Assembly: GCA_000436915.1 (NCBI GenBank)
Contig: HF994090.1
Coordinates: 18,379 to 35,756, forward strand
Direction: 5' to 3'
Length of the DNA: 17,378 bases
From: Prevotella sp. CAG:1092
GTDB taxonomy: Bacteria > Bacteroidota > Bacteroidia > Bacteroidales > Bacteroidaceae
The first letter of the stretch is position 1. Every line of letters starts with the position of its first letter. The position numbers and the translations under genes were made by a program. Below the pieces are notes generated by a model. That model saw only the letters and a program-made list of their open reading frames with translations. It was not told the origin of the DNA and ran no database searches. Positions 1 through 7,793 of the stretch are shown here, one piece after another.

Positions 1-280
1 GACCTAAGACAAGGTCGACGAGCGAGAAAACAAGTTTTGGAGTAGCACAAGCCATGCTTATACCGAAGAATGTGCGAAACATGGCATTATGATAGATTCC
101 TGCTTGAGCAGCTGCGAATGCCGATACTGCTATCAGCGTTGGCAACCACCACAGGATGCTGACGGCTATATTGTGCAATTGGTCAATATAGCTCGTGTAG
201 ATATAATAATCGGGCAATGCCATTGCTATAAGCAATAGCAAAGCCCAAATGATAGGTTTCATGACATTAATGTTACTCAT
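1..280 (-). CDS. Partial membrane protein (5' end only), possibly the N-terminus of a YkuE-like metallophosphoesterase
   Basis: Reading the minus strand from the ATG at 280-278 gives 93 open codons that run off the left edge, so the C-terminal part is missing. The visible part looks like three hydrophobic segments, at about residues 8-25, 38-57 and 70-92. A short polar stretch containing DYYIY follows the first, and PKLVFSL lies in the third. Bacteroidota calcineurin-like phosphoesterases often begin with such a membrane domain, and the PKLVFSL region resembles it, but no metal-binding motif lies inside the window, so the function is an inference. The start codon shares one base with the stop of the upstream C1 peptidase gene (TAATG), which suggests coupled translation. 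A second possible start is the ATG at 262-260 (residue 7). Confidence 0.5.
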   Translation of the reverse strand, partial: MSNINVMKPIIWALLLLIAMALPDYYIYTSYIDQLHNIAVSILWWLPTLIAVSAFAAAQAGIYHNAMFRTFFGISMACATPKLVFSLVDLVLG

Positions 281-1686
281 TACATATCCTCTTGGAACAA
301 AGGATCCTCAGGCATCACCATGACAGGCTTCTGGTCGAAGAGCTTGAGAGTTTCGGCAGGCACATACTGCTTGTCGACAACAAGACGGAACATATACTCG
401 TTGAACCATTCATTGGTCATTATCAAGCATCCGTTCTGACCATTTGCTGGTCCCCAGCTGTTTTCAACCTTCCACTTCAATGGTTTGCCATTAGCATCGA
501 GGTCTACTGCAGATAGAGTCATGGCATGAGTGCTACCGCTATCAAAAGTAGAGATGCGCTGAGCCTTGTCCATACCGAAGGTAGTAGAGAAGAGCGATGC
601 GTAATCGTAGTTGTTGACATCGAGGAGTCCACGCTTGCGGTCGTACTGTTTGCCTACATCATAGCTACTATACATCTTTCTGCCATCCTTAAGCGAAGCT
701 ATAGCAAGCTGAGCAATCTCGTCCATAGGAAGATTGAGATACTTCCAGTTTGTACCATCATAGGTATGGCGGTCGTATTCCACCTCATAGGTCTTGTGGT
801 AAGGACGGCGAGGGTCGTTCATCACCATGATGAATGTGCCTTTGATGCCATCGCCCACAACCTCGTGGAAGAATTCCTTTGGAGTATATTTTTTAGGAGT
901 GCCTACAGTCTTGCCGTTCTTGTCGGTGAAAGCATAAGTAAACTCCTTAACTGGTTCGCCGAGAGTCATAGAGAGCATGTTGTAGACAGTGGCAAGCATC
1001 TGAGTCTTGCGCTCGTTGATAGCCTTAGCGTTCTTTCCCTTAGCAACCATATCGCGAAGTTCGAGACCAAACTCACGCAACTTGCTTGCAACGAGACGAG
1101 AGATACGGCTAGTGTTCTCTGCAGAATAAGTCTCAGGCACAATGCTCATAGGCACCACGCCATATTTGTCGGCAAGGTCGGCAACACCACAGAAAGTACC
1201 ACCATCATTGATAGGACTCTTGAAGAAGAACTGCACGCGAGTGTCGTCGATAGGCTTCTTGGCATTATCGATAACACCTTGGAGCATGAGGTTAGCCTTC
1301 TCAAGCTGGTCGTAGAAGAAGAGATAGTCGTGAGAGAGCTCAACCTTCAGCGAATCGCCATGAGCCTTGGCAAAGTTTGATCTTAGCACATTGAATCCAG
1401 AGAACATCCAGCATCTGCCACTACTCTTCTGGTCGTGGATAGACTGCGCAGGAGTTTCTACAGAGAAGTGGGTGTCTACAGGACCTTGGTTGGCATGGTT
1501 CTTCACGAGGTCATCGATGTTGTTGGCAGCGATGGCGTTGAAGAGAGCCTTTGAGGCAGGAGTCTGCGACTGAAGTTTCTGTATTTCACTAAGCATCTGT
1601 GGAGAGATTCCTCCCTGTTTGGTCTGTGCCCATGAGCCAAGAGACATGGCAAGGCAAAGGGCTACGAAAGTGGTTTTCTTGTTCAT
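280..1686 (-). CDS. Secreted C1-family cysteine peptidase, bleomycin hydrolase/aminopeptidase C-like
   Basis: A 468-aa papain-superfamily peptidase of the PepC/bleomycin hydrolase type, which trims N-terminal residues from peptides. The catalytic set is complete: Gln86 (oxyanion hole) and Cys92 in QKSSGRCWMFSG, His387 in GSTHAMTL, and Asn409 in KVENSWG. The first 20 residues form a signal peptide (KK, a hydrophobic stretch, then SWA before Gln21), giving the N-terminal Gln typical of exported Bacteroidota proteins. Classical PepC is cytosolic, so this is the exported Bacteroidales variant, probably periplasmic or outer-membrane-facing and used in peptide scavenging. Cys11 lies inside the signal sequence without a lipobox, so it is not a lipoprotein. 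The ATG at 1686-1684 is the only start that retains the whole signal peptide. The stop overlaps the start of the next minus-strand gene, suggesting an operon. Confidence 0.9.
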   Translation of the reverse strand: MNKKTTFVALCLAMSLGSWAQTKQGGISPQMLSEIQKLQSQTPASKALFNAIAANNIDDLVKNHANQGPVDTHFSVETPAQSIHDQKSSGRCWMFSGFNVLRSNFAKAHGDSLKVELSHDYLFFYDQLEKANLMLQGVIDNAKKPIDDTRVQFFFKSPINDGGTFCGVADLADKYGVVPMSIVPETYSAENTSRISRLVASKLREFGLELRDMVAKGKNAKAINERKTQMLATVYNMLSMTLGEPVKEFTYAFTDKNGKTVGTPKKYTPKEFFHEVVGDGIKGTFIMVMNDPRRPYHKTYEVEYDRHTYDGTNWKYLNLPMDEIAQLAIASLKDGRKMYSSYDVGKQYDRKRGLLDVNNYDYASLFSTTFGMDKAQRISTFDSGSTHAMTLSAVDLDANGKPLKWKVENSWGPANGQNGCLIMTNEWFNEYMFRLVVDKQYVPAETLKLFDQKPVMVMPEDPLFQEDM

Positions 1687-1760
1687 ATTTCTATTTTGAT
1701 ATTGTATTTTTGAATGTTTCCATTAGGAATAATGGTAAGGGGTTTACCACATAATATCTG

Positions 1761-1791
1761 CAAAAATAAGAATAAAAGGCGAGACAAACAA
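1761..1791 (-). promoter_or_regulatory. Probable promoter of the C1 peptidase gene
   Basis: On the minus strand TATTTTTG (1768-1761) matches the Bacteroidota -7 consensus TAnnTTTG. A TTG (1791-1789) sits about 20 bp upstream; another TTTG (1788-1785) is 16 bp upstream. This would give a leader of about 70 nt. The leader contains two small overlapping inverted repeats: CCATTA/TAATGG (1720-1735) and GGTAA/TTACC (1734-1748). The rest of the 221-bp gap between the two divergent genes holds only A+T-rich sequence and the dxs promoter. Confidence 0.5.
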
Positions 1792-1849
1792 GATTTTGAC
1801 TTGAAATGTTCGGTATAATATATAAGGTAGAACAAAAAGGCGTTTTTCC

Positions 1850-1880
1850 TTTGGTTGTTATCTTTTTTTATGTATCTTTG
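1850..1880 (+). promoter_or_regulatory. Promoter of the dxs-trkA-trkH operon
   Basis: TTTG at 1850-1853, exactly 19 bp, then TATCTTTG at 1873-1880, an exact match to the Bacteroidota -33/-7 consensus. Transcription would begin near 1887, leaving a leader of only about 20 nt before the ATG at 1908. Confidence 0.75.
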
Positions 1881-1907
1881 TAGCCACTATTTATTATTTT
1901 ATAATCG

Positions 1908-3797
1908 ATGGCTGACGACAATAAATATTCATTATTAAGCAAAATAGAATACCCTGAAGACCTTAGGAAGCTGAAGATAGACGAATTGCCACAAGTTTGT
2001 GAGGAATTGCGCAGCGACATCATAGACGAAGTGTCTATGAATCCAGGTCACTTTGCCTCAAGTCTTGGTGTTGTGGAGATTACTGTCGCTCTTCACTATG
2101 TCTTCAATACTCCTGAAGATAGATTGGTGTGGGATGTGGGGCATCAAGCTTATGGCCATAAGATTCTTACAGGACGTAGAGAATCGTTCTGTACTAATCG
2201 TAAGCTACATGGCATACGTCCTTTCCCTTCGCCTTTGGAAAGCCAATATGATACTTTCGCATGCGGACATGCTTCAAACTCTATCTCTGCCGCCCTTGGT
2301 ATGGCGGTAGCAGCAAAGATTGAAGGCAAGAATCGTCATGTGGTAGCCATCATTGGCGATGGAGCTATGAGCGGAGGCTTGGCTTTCGAAGGTTTGAATA
2401 ATGTGTCTTCTACCAACAACGACTTACTGATAATCCTCAACGATAATGACATGTCTATCGACCGTGCCGTGGGTGGTATGGAGAAATATCTCTTAAACCT
2501 CGACACTAATGAAACATATAATCGTTTGAGATTCAAGGCTTCGCAATGGTTACACTCTAAAGGCTATCTGAACGACAACCGACGCAAAGGCATCATAAGG
2601 CTCAACAATGCCCTGAAGAGTGCGCTGAGCCATCAGCAGAACATCTTCGAGGGTATGAACATAAGATATTTTGGGCCTTTCGATGGACACGATGTGAAGA
2701 ATACCGTAAGGGTGCTCTCGCAACTCAAGAATATGAGGGGACCGAAGATTCTACACTTGCACACCACTAAGGGCAAGGGGTATGAACCTGCTGAAAAGAG
2801 TGCAACAATATGGCATGCTCCTGGCAAATTCGACCCTAAGACTGGTCAGCGTGTCGTCGACGATGGCACACCTAAGCCACCAAGATATCAGGATGTATTC
2901 GGACACACCCTGCTCGAGATGGCTAAGGAGAACAAGCAGATTGTTGGCGTTACACCAGCCATGCCTACAGGATGTTCTATGAACATAATGATGGCAGAAA
3001 TGCCAGACAGAACCTTCGACGTAGGTATTGCCGAAGGTCATGCTGTGACATTCTCGGCAGGTATGGCAAAAGATGGTCTGATTCCTTTCTGCAATATCTA
3101 TAGTTCGTTTGCACAACGTGCCTACGACAATATCATCCACGATATGGCTCTATTGAATCTTCATGTGGTGCTATGTTTGGATAGAGCAGGTTTGGTAGGT
3201 CAGGATGGTCCTACTCACCATGGTGCTTTCGATTTGGCAAGCCTTCGTGTGGTTCCTAACCTAACTATAGCTTCGCCTATGGATGAAAAGGAGTTGCGCC
3301 GACTTATGTATACTGCCTCTCTGCCTGACAAGGGATGCTTCGTGATAAGATATCCTCGCGGACGTGGCATCTATACAGAATGGAAATGCCCATTAGAAAC
3401 CATTGAGGTGGGCACCGGACGCAAAATCAATGATGGCGAAGATGTGGCTGTGCTCACACTTGGTCCTATTGGCAACGATGTGCAAGACGTTATTGCAACT
3501 ATGGACAAGAAACCTGCTCACTACGATATGCGATTCTTGAAACCTTTAGACGAGAATCTGCTCAAGGAGGTGGCTGAGAAGTATAAGCATATCATAACAA
3601 TTGAAGATGGAGTGAGAAATGGCGGTATGGGCACGGCTGTGATGGAATGGCTCAACGACAATGGCTACACCAATATTAGTGTGAAGCGTATGGGTATTCC
3701 TGATAAGTTTATAGAGCATGGATCTATCGACGAACTCCGAGCTATCATCGGTTTGGATAATGATACAATAAAGAAAACTATATGTAGCTATATGTAA
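1908..3797 (+). CDS. dxs: 1-deoxy-D-xylulose-5-phosphate synthase
   Basis: A 629-aa thiamine-diphosphate enzyme that condenses pyruvate and glyceraldehyde-3-phosphate to DXP, the first step of the MEP isoprenoid pathway; DXP also feeds thiamine and pyridoxal synthesis. Visible family motifs are His48 in NPGHFASSLG, GHASNS (120-125), the ThDP/Mg motif GDGAMSGG (150-157) followed by LNDNDMSI (177-184), catalytic Glu376 in DVGIAEGHAV, FAQRAYDNIIHD (401-412), DRAGLVGQDGPTHHG (425-439) and YPRG (482-485). The length is normal and nothing is truncated. The ATG at 1908 follows a consensus promoter with a very short leader. The gene is followed after 32 bp by trkA on the same strand. As I recall, this dxs-trkA-trkH arrangement is common in Bacteroidales, although no direct functional link between the enzyme and potassium uptake is known. 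Confidence 0.97.
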   Translation: MADDNKYSLLSKIEYPEDLRKLKIDELPQVCEELRSDIIDEVSMNPGHFASSLGVVEITVALHYVFNTPEDRLVWDVGHQAYGHKILTGRRESFCTNRKLHGIRPFPSPLESQYDTFACGHASNSISAALGMAVAAKIEGKNRHVVAIIGDGAMSGGLAFEGLNNVSSTNNDLLIILNDNDMSIDRAVGGMEKYLLNLDTNETYNRLRFKASQWLHSKGYLNDNRRKGIIRLNNALKSALSHQQNIFEGMNIRYFGPFDGHDVKNTVRVLSQLKNMRGPKILHLHTTKGKGYEPAEKSATIWHAPGKFDPKTGQRVVDDGTPKPPRYQDVFGHTLLEMAKENKQIVGVTPAMPTGCSMNIMMAEMPDRTFDVGIAEGHAVTFSAGMAKDGLIPFCNIYSSFAQRAYDNIIHDMALLNLHVVLCLDRAGLVGQDGPTHHGAFDLASLRVVPNLTIASPMDEKELRRLMYTASLPDKGCFVIRYPRGRGIYTEWKCPLETIEVGTGRKINDGEDVAVLTLGPIGNDVQDVIATMDKKPAHYDMRFLKPLDENLLKEVAEKYKHIITIEDGVRNGGMGTAVMEWLNDNGYTNISVKRMGIPDKFIEHGSIDELRAIIGLDNDTIKKTICSYM

Positions 3798-3829
3798 GCT
3801 ATTTATGGATTCTTGAAATAAAACTAATA

Positions 3830-5173
3830 ATGAAGATAATAATAGTTGGAGCCTACGCCATAGGTACTCACTTGGCACGACTCCTATCAAGAAATAACGA
3901 AGACATCACCCTCATCGACGAAGATGAAGAGCGATTGGCACAGATTGGCAACGACTGCGACTTGCTGACTATGAATGCCTCGCCATCGAGCATCAACACT
4001 CTGATGGATGCAGGCGTGGCTCATACCAGTTTGTTTATTGCCGTTACTCCTTCGCAGAGCTTAAACCTCAACACCTGTATCATAGCCCATGCTTTGGGTG
4101 CTAAGAAGACGGTGGCGAAGATTAATGATGCAGAATTCATTGCTGACGAAAAGAAGGAATTCTTCCGCAAGCTCGGTGTTGATGAATTGATTTACCCTGA
4201 GGTGTTGGCAGCAAGAGACATCATCAACGGACTTAAGATGTCGTGGGTGCGCCAGCGTTGGGATGTGCACGATGGAGCATTGGTGATGCTGGGCATTAAG
4301 CTTCGTGAGGCTTGCGAGATATTGAACAAACCTCTGAAAGAGATAAGCGGACCAAACGACCCTTACCATGTGGTTGCGATAAAGCGCGATACCGACACTA
4401 TCATCCCTGGTGGTAATGATGTACTGAAGCTCTACGACCTCGCTTATTTCATGACAACAAAGCAGTATATTCCATATATTCGAAAGATTGTGGGCAAGGA
4501 ACATTACGTGGATGTGAAGAACGTGATGATAATGGGTGGTGGCACTACTGCTGTGAGAGCCATTCAGACTATGCCTGAATATATGGACGTTAAGGTTTTG
4601 GAAAACGACATCAACCGCTGCGAAGAGCTCAACGATATCTTAGAGAACGATAAGACTCTTGTCATCAATGGTGATGGTCGCGATATTCCATTGCTCTACG
4701 AAGAGGGAATAAAGAATACTCAGGCTTTTGTGGCGCTTACAGGAAATGCCGAGACAAACATTCTGGCTTGTCTTACTGCAAAGAGAATGGGAGTGAGAAA
4801 GACTGTTGCTGTGGTCGAAAATATCGACTATGTAAGCATGGCTGAGAGCCTTGATATAGGTACCATAATAAACAAGAAGGCTATTGCGGCAAGTCGTATT
4901 TATCAGATGATGCTCGATGCCGACGTGATGAACGTAACGTTCCTGATGTCTGCAAATGCAGATGTAGCTGAGTTTATTCCTAAGGAAGGTTCAAAAATAA
5001 CACAGAAACCGGTGAAAGACCTCGGATTGCCACAAGGCATGACGATAGGTGGATTGGTGAGAAACGACCAAGGTATGCTTGTTTCGGGTAATACTATGAT
5101 TCAAGCAGGCGACTCGGTAGTGGTATTCTGCCATGGTCAGAACATTAAAAAGATAGAAAGGCTCTTCACTTGA
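3830..5173 (+). CDS. trkA: Trk potassium uptake regulatory subunit TrkA
   Basis: A 447-aa cytoplasmic protein with two tandem RCK units, each a Rossmann RCK_N followed by an RCK_C domain. It gates the TrkH channel in response to bound nucleotide. The first Rossmann domain opens with MKIIIVGAYAIG (residues 1-12) and a LIDEDEERL segment with Asp30. The second begins around residue 230 with VMIMGGGTTAV (Gly236-238) and Glu258 in KVLEND. RCK_C regions lie at about 140-220 and 365-447. In the first unit the usual GxGxxG appears as GAYAIG, without the middle glycine; the second keeps a glycine cluster. The gene lies 32 bp after dxs and overlaps trkH by 4 bp, so the two Trk subunits are probably translated together. 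Confidence 0.95.
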   Translation: MKIIIVGAYAIGTHLARLLSRNNEDITLIDEDEERLAQIGNDCDLLTMNASPSSINTLMDAGVAHTSLFIAVTPSQSLNLNTCIIAHALGAKKTVAKINDAEFIADEKKEFFRKLGVDELIYPEVLAARDIINGLKMSWVRQRWDVHDGALVMLGIKLREACEILNKPLKEISGPNDPYHVVAIKRDTDTIIPGGNDVLKLYDLAYFMTTKQYIPYIRKIVGKEHYVDVKNVMIMGGGTTAVRAIQTMPEYMDVKVLENDINRCEELNDILENDKTLVINGDGRDIPLLYEEGIKNTQAFVALTGNAETNILACLTAKRMGVRKTVAVVENIDYVSMAESLDIGTIINKKAIAASRIYQMMLDADVMNVTFLMSANADVAEFIPKEGSKITQKPVKDLGLPQGMTIGGLVRNDQGMLVSGNTMIQAGDSVVVFCHGQNIKKIERLFT

Positions 5174-6627
5174 TAAACACTAAGATAATATATAAGATTC
5201 TCGGCTCACTCCTGTTTATAGAGGTGGCGCTGATGATGACCTGTTTGGGTGTTGCCCTCGTCTATGATGAGGACGATGTCTTCTCGTTCCTTGTGTCGAT
5301 AGTCGTTACATTGGTAGCAGGCATATTGTGCAGACTCAAGGGGTATAAGGCCGACAACAACTTGTCGCGTAGAGACGCCTACTTGGTGGTGACGGTGGCA
5401 TGGGTGGTATTCTCGCTATTCGGCACAATGCCATATATGGTAGGTGGATACATCGACAATTTCACAGATGCTTTCTTCGAAACCATGTCGGGCTTTACCA
5501 CCACAGGTGCTACTATCATCAATGATGTGGAATGTTTGCCACATGGAATACTCTTCTGGCGTTCGCTCACACAATGGATAGGAGGTTTGGGAATAGTATT
5601 CTTCACCATTGCCTTGTTGCCTTCTATGGTGGGTGGTTCAACAAAGATATTTGCTGCCGAAGCCACAGGACCGATAAAGTCGAAACTTCATCCAAGGCTC
5701 TCTACGAGTGCCAAGTGGCTATGGGCAGTATTCCTAACCATCACCCTCTCGGCTATGGGTTGCTATATGCTTTGTGGTATGGACTCTTTCGAGGCTATCA
5801 ACTATGCCATGACATCGGCAGCAACAGGTGGTTTCGCCATCTACAACGATAGTGTGACGCATTTCCATTCGCCAATGTTAGACTATGTTGTCACATTCTT
5901 CTGCTTTATCTCGGGTGTCAACTTCACGCTGTTGTATGCGTCTGTAGCGAAACTAAAGTTTAAGAATTTGATGAAGAATGCAGAGTTTAGATTCTATCTA
6001 TTCTCGGTATTTGCATCTACAGCAGCTGTTATGTTAGCCTTGATTTTCAAGAATGGTTATGGCATAGAGCATGCCTTCCGCAACTCATTATTCGAGGTTG
6101 TTACAGCATTGACAACAACAGGTTTTGCCAACGACAATGCCGGCAACTGGGCACACATCACATGGGTGGTGCTAATAGTCTGCATGTTTCTTGGTGCAAA
6201 CTCAGGCTCTACGAGTGGTGGTTTCAAGAGCATCAGATCAGTAATGGTGATAAAAATTATAAAGAATGAATTCCGCCAGATGCTGCATCCTAATGCCATA
6301 GTGCCTTTGAAGTTGGATTCTATCAATGTACCTATGCAAAAGCGAGTAACGCTATTGGCATTCCTTGCATCCTACATGCTGATACTTGCCATTTCGATAT
6401 TCCTAATGTCGTTGGCTGGGGTTGAGAGTGTCGACTGTGTGAGTATCTCGTTCAGTTCTTTAGGCAACGTAGGTCCTGCCTTCGGTAACGAAATTGGTCC
6501 TAACGACAGTTGGGCTATTCTGCCAGATACGTGCAAATGGATATCTTCGATACTGATGCTCATCGGCCGTCTCGAAATATTCTCAGTCCTCATAATCTTC
6601 ACTCCTGCTTATTGGAGAGAAAACTAA
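5170..6627 (+). CDS. trkH: Trk potassium uptake channel subunit TrkH
   Basis: A 485-aa inner-membrane protein of the TrkH/KtrB family, the ion-conducting subunit that works with TrkA. The four pore-loop repeats are visible, each with a selectivity-filter glycine: SGFTTTGAT (Gly113), TSAATGGF (Gly220), TALTTTGFA (Gly318) and SFSSLGNVGPAFG (Gly432). The motif LTQWIGGLGIVFF (133-145) and the loop LGANSGSTSGGFKS (341-354) are also typical. The start chosen is a TTG at 5170 that overlaps the trkA stop in TTGA. It gives the expected N-terminus (INTKIIYKILGSLLFIE); the next ATG, about 60 bases downstream, would remove most of the first helix. Translation is probably coupled to trkA. The stop at 6625-6627 runs straight into a GGTAAAAA repeat block. 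Confidence 0.95.
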   Translation: MINTKIIYKILGSLLFIEVALMMTCLGVALVYDEDDVFSFLVSIVVTLVAGILCRLKGYKADNNLSRRDAYLVVTVAWVVFSLFGTMPYMVGGYIDNFTDAFFETMSGFTTTGATIINDVECLPHGILFWRSLTQWIGGLGIVFFTIALLPSMVGGSTKIFAAEATGPIKSKLHPRLSTSAKWLWAVFLTITLSAMGCYMLCGMDSFEAINYAMTSAATGGFAIYNDSVTHFHSPMLDYVVTFFCFISGVNFTLLYASVAKLKFKNLMKNAEFRFYLFSVFASTAAVMLALIFKNGYGIEHAFRNSLFEVVTALTTTGFANDNAGNWAHITWVVLIVCMFLGANSGSTSGGFKSIRSVMVIKIIKNEFRQMLHPNAIVPLKLDSINVPMQKRVTLLAFLASYMLILAISIFLMSLAGVESVDCVSISFSSLGNVGPAFGNEIGPNDSWAILPDTCKWISSILMLIGRLEIFSVLIIFTPAYWREN

Positions 6628-6764
6628 AAAAGGTAAAAAAGTAAAACGGTAAAAGGGTAAAAAAGCGACTATGCTTCTTTACCCTTTTACCGTTTTACCC
6701 TTTTACCTTTTTACCCTTTTACCTTTTTACCTTTTTACCCTTTTACCTTTTTACTTTTTACCTT
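6627..6764. repeat. Inverted (GGTAAAAA)n octamer repeats between convergent genes
   Basis: The gap between trkH and the DUF4435 gene consists almost entirely of GGTAAAA-type units. The left block reads GGTAAAA on the plus strand; the right block, about eleven TTTTACC units to 6764, is the same repeat on the minus strand. Each block is therefore in sense orientation for the gene that runs into it. The TAA stop of the DUF4435 gene (6760-6758) is itself part of a repeat unit. A related tract lies at 13541-13582. Confidence 0.85.
6641..6698. terminator. Long bidirectional hairpin, probable terminator of trkH and the DUF4435 gene
   Basis: Bases 6641-6666 and 6673-6698 form a 26-bp stem with one mismatch and a 6-nt loop (GACTAT). 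After two unpaired positions the pairing resumes for roughly another dozen base pairs (6627-6638 with 6701-6712). Lying between two convergent genes and flanked by A/T runs on both sides, it would suit intrinsic termination in either direction. Confidence 0.65.
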
Positions 6765-7753
6765 TCCAAAAATTCTTCTATATCTTTCAGTATTCGGTTG
6801 AAAGGGGTGGAGGTTTGGTAACCATAGTTTTTCTTTAGCATTGTAGTAACATCCGACAAGCTATTGGCATAGCACGACAGTTCGTTGCTACGCTGAGTGC
6901 TGTGCATGCTTTGATGTGCTATTTCTGTTTGGCGTTGATGAATCAATGCCGAGCATACTTTCTCCATCATCGGACTCACCACCTTGTCAAACAGATGATG
7001 CCCCTGTATATATAAATAGGTAGTGTCTGGAGTAACGCCCAATCGCTTTACATCTTCTTTCACCGCCAAGTAGCTCTCTTTGGCTCCAGGGTTTTCATGA
7101 CGAAGCGTGTCTACCTTTCGGGCAACCTTTTTTCTGAGGTGCTGCAAAATATTCTCTGCTGATGCCAACGAGAACTTGCCAAGTTCTATCGACTTCAGAA
7201 AATCTAAGATTGAGAATCTGCCATAAGAGCCATTGCGATAATGCCAAATGCTCCATACGAAGAGAGGGAATATGGCTTGCGAATATTGTCGTAGATACTC
7301 AGCCATATCGAAGATGGAATGGTCGTTGAGTGTTACACCCACGCAGACATCATGGAGCGAAGGTGCATAGCATTGCAGGTTTTCTATAGCATAGGCATAG
7401 GTATGGAAAACATATTTGCTATCCAATATCTTCTGCGATGTAAACGTAACCCCTTGTATCAAGTAGTCGTAGTCGGCATCTACACAAGCAATCATGTCGC
7501 GTCCCACCTTGTCGCTAACGAGGCTCATCAATGCAGCCTTCTTGCCACGCTCCAAATGATTAGAGCGTGCAGGCAACATCACTTCGAAATATAGCTTGTC
7601 GCTTTCAAACCTGCTAAGCACCGAACGCCAAAAAAAGATATCGTCGTAGCTCTCTACATAAGCCACGATGCGTCGGCGTGCCTTCTTTGATGTCAGCCGG
7701 TTGGCAGCCTCGATATATGACGATGATATTTGGTCTTTTAGTCCTTTAGGCAT
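6758..7753 (-). CDS. DUF4435 (TOPRIM-like) protein, candidate effector of a PARIS/OLD-like ATPase-nuclease pair
   Basis: A 331-aa soluble protein that matches DUF4435 by its motifs: VAYVESYDDIFFW (30-42, Glu34 and Asp37/38), IACVDADYDYL (88-98, Asp92 and Asp94) and YAIENLQCY (121-129). The isolated Glu plus the DxD pair is the metal-binding layout of TOPRIM nucleases. DUF4435 proteins paired with an ATPase include AriB of the PARIS anti-phage system, a tRNA-cleaving toxin held by its ATPase partner. The C-terminal half (about 160-331) looks helical and I recognise no domain in it. The gene follows the ATPase gene by 37 bp, and that spacer is a heptamer repeat block. Its TAA stop lies in an octamer repeat. 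A chromosomal role unrelated to phage defence remains possible. No tRNA-binding or trigger-sensing feature can be read from the sequence. Confidence 0.75.
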   Translation of the reverse strand: MPKGLKDQISSSYIEAANRLTSKKARRRIVAYVESYDDIFFWRSVLSRFESDKLYFEVMLPARSNHLERGKKAALMSLVSDKVGRDMIACVDADYDYLIQGVTFTSQKILDSKYVFHTYAYAIENLQCYAPSLHDVCVGVTLNDHSIFDMAEYLRQYSQAIFPLFVWSIWHYRNGSYGRFSILDFLKSIELGKFSLASAENILQHLRKKVARKVDTLRHENPGAKESYLAVKEDVKRLGVTPDTTYLYIQGHHLFDKVVSPMMEKVCSALIHQRQTEIAHQSMHSTQRSNELSCYANSLSDVTTMLKKNYGYQTSTPFNRILKDIEEFLER

Positions 7754-7793
7754 AGCAATTCTTCGTTCTTCACTCTTCCCTCTTCGTTCTTCA
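7754..7793 (-). repeat. Heptamer repeat block (GAAGAAC/GAAGAGN) inside the ATPase-DUF4435 operon
   Basis: On the minus strand GTGAAGAACGAAGAGGGAAG and further heptamers fill the whole spacer between the two genes. The TGA stop of the ATPase gene (7793-7791) belongs to the first repeat unit, and the last unit ends a few bases before the DUF4435 start codon. Confidence 0.8.

Noticed and set aside
526..1380. A 284-codon plus-strand open frame
   Set aside because: Antisense to the C1 peptidase, whose catalytic residues are intact; no recognisable protein features.
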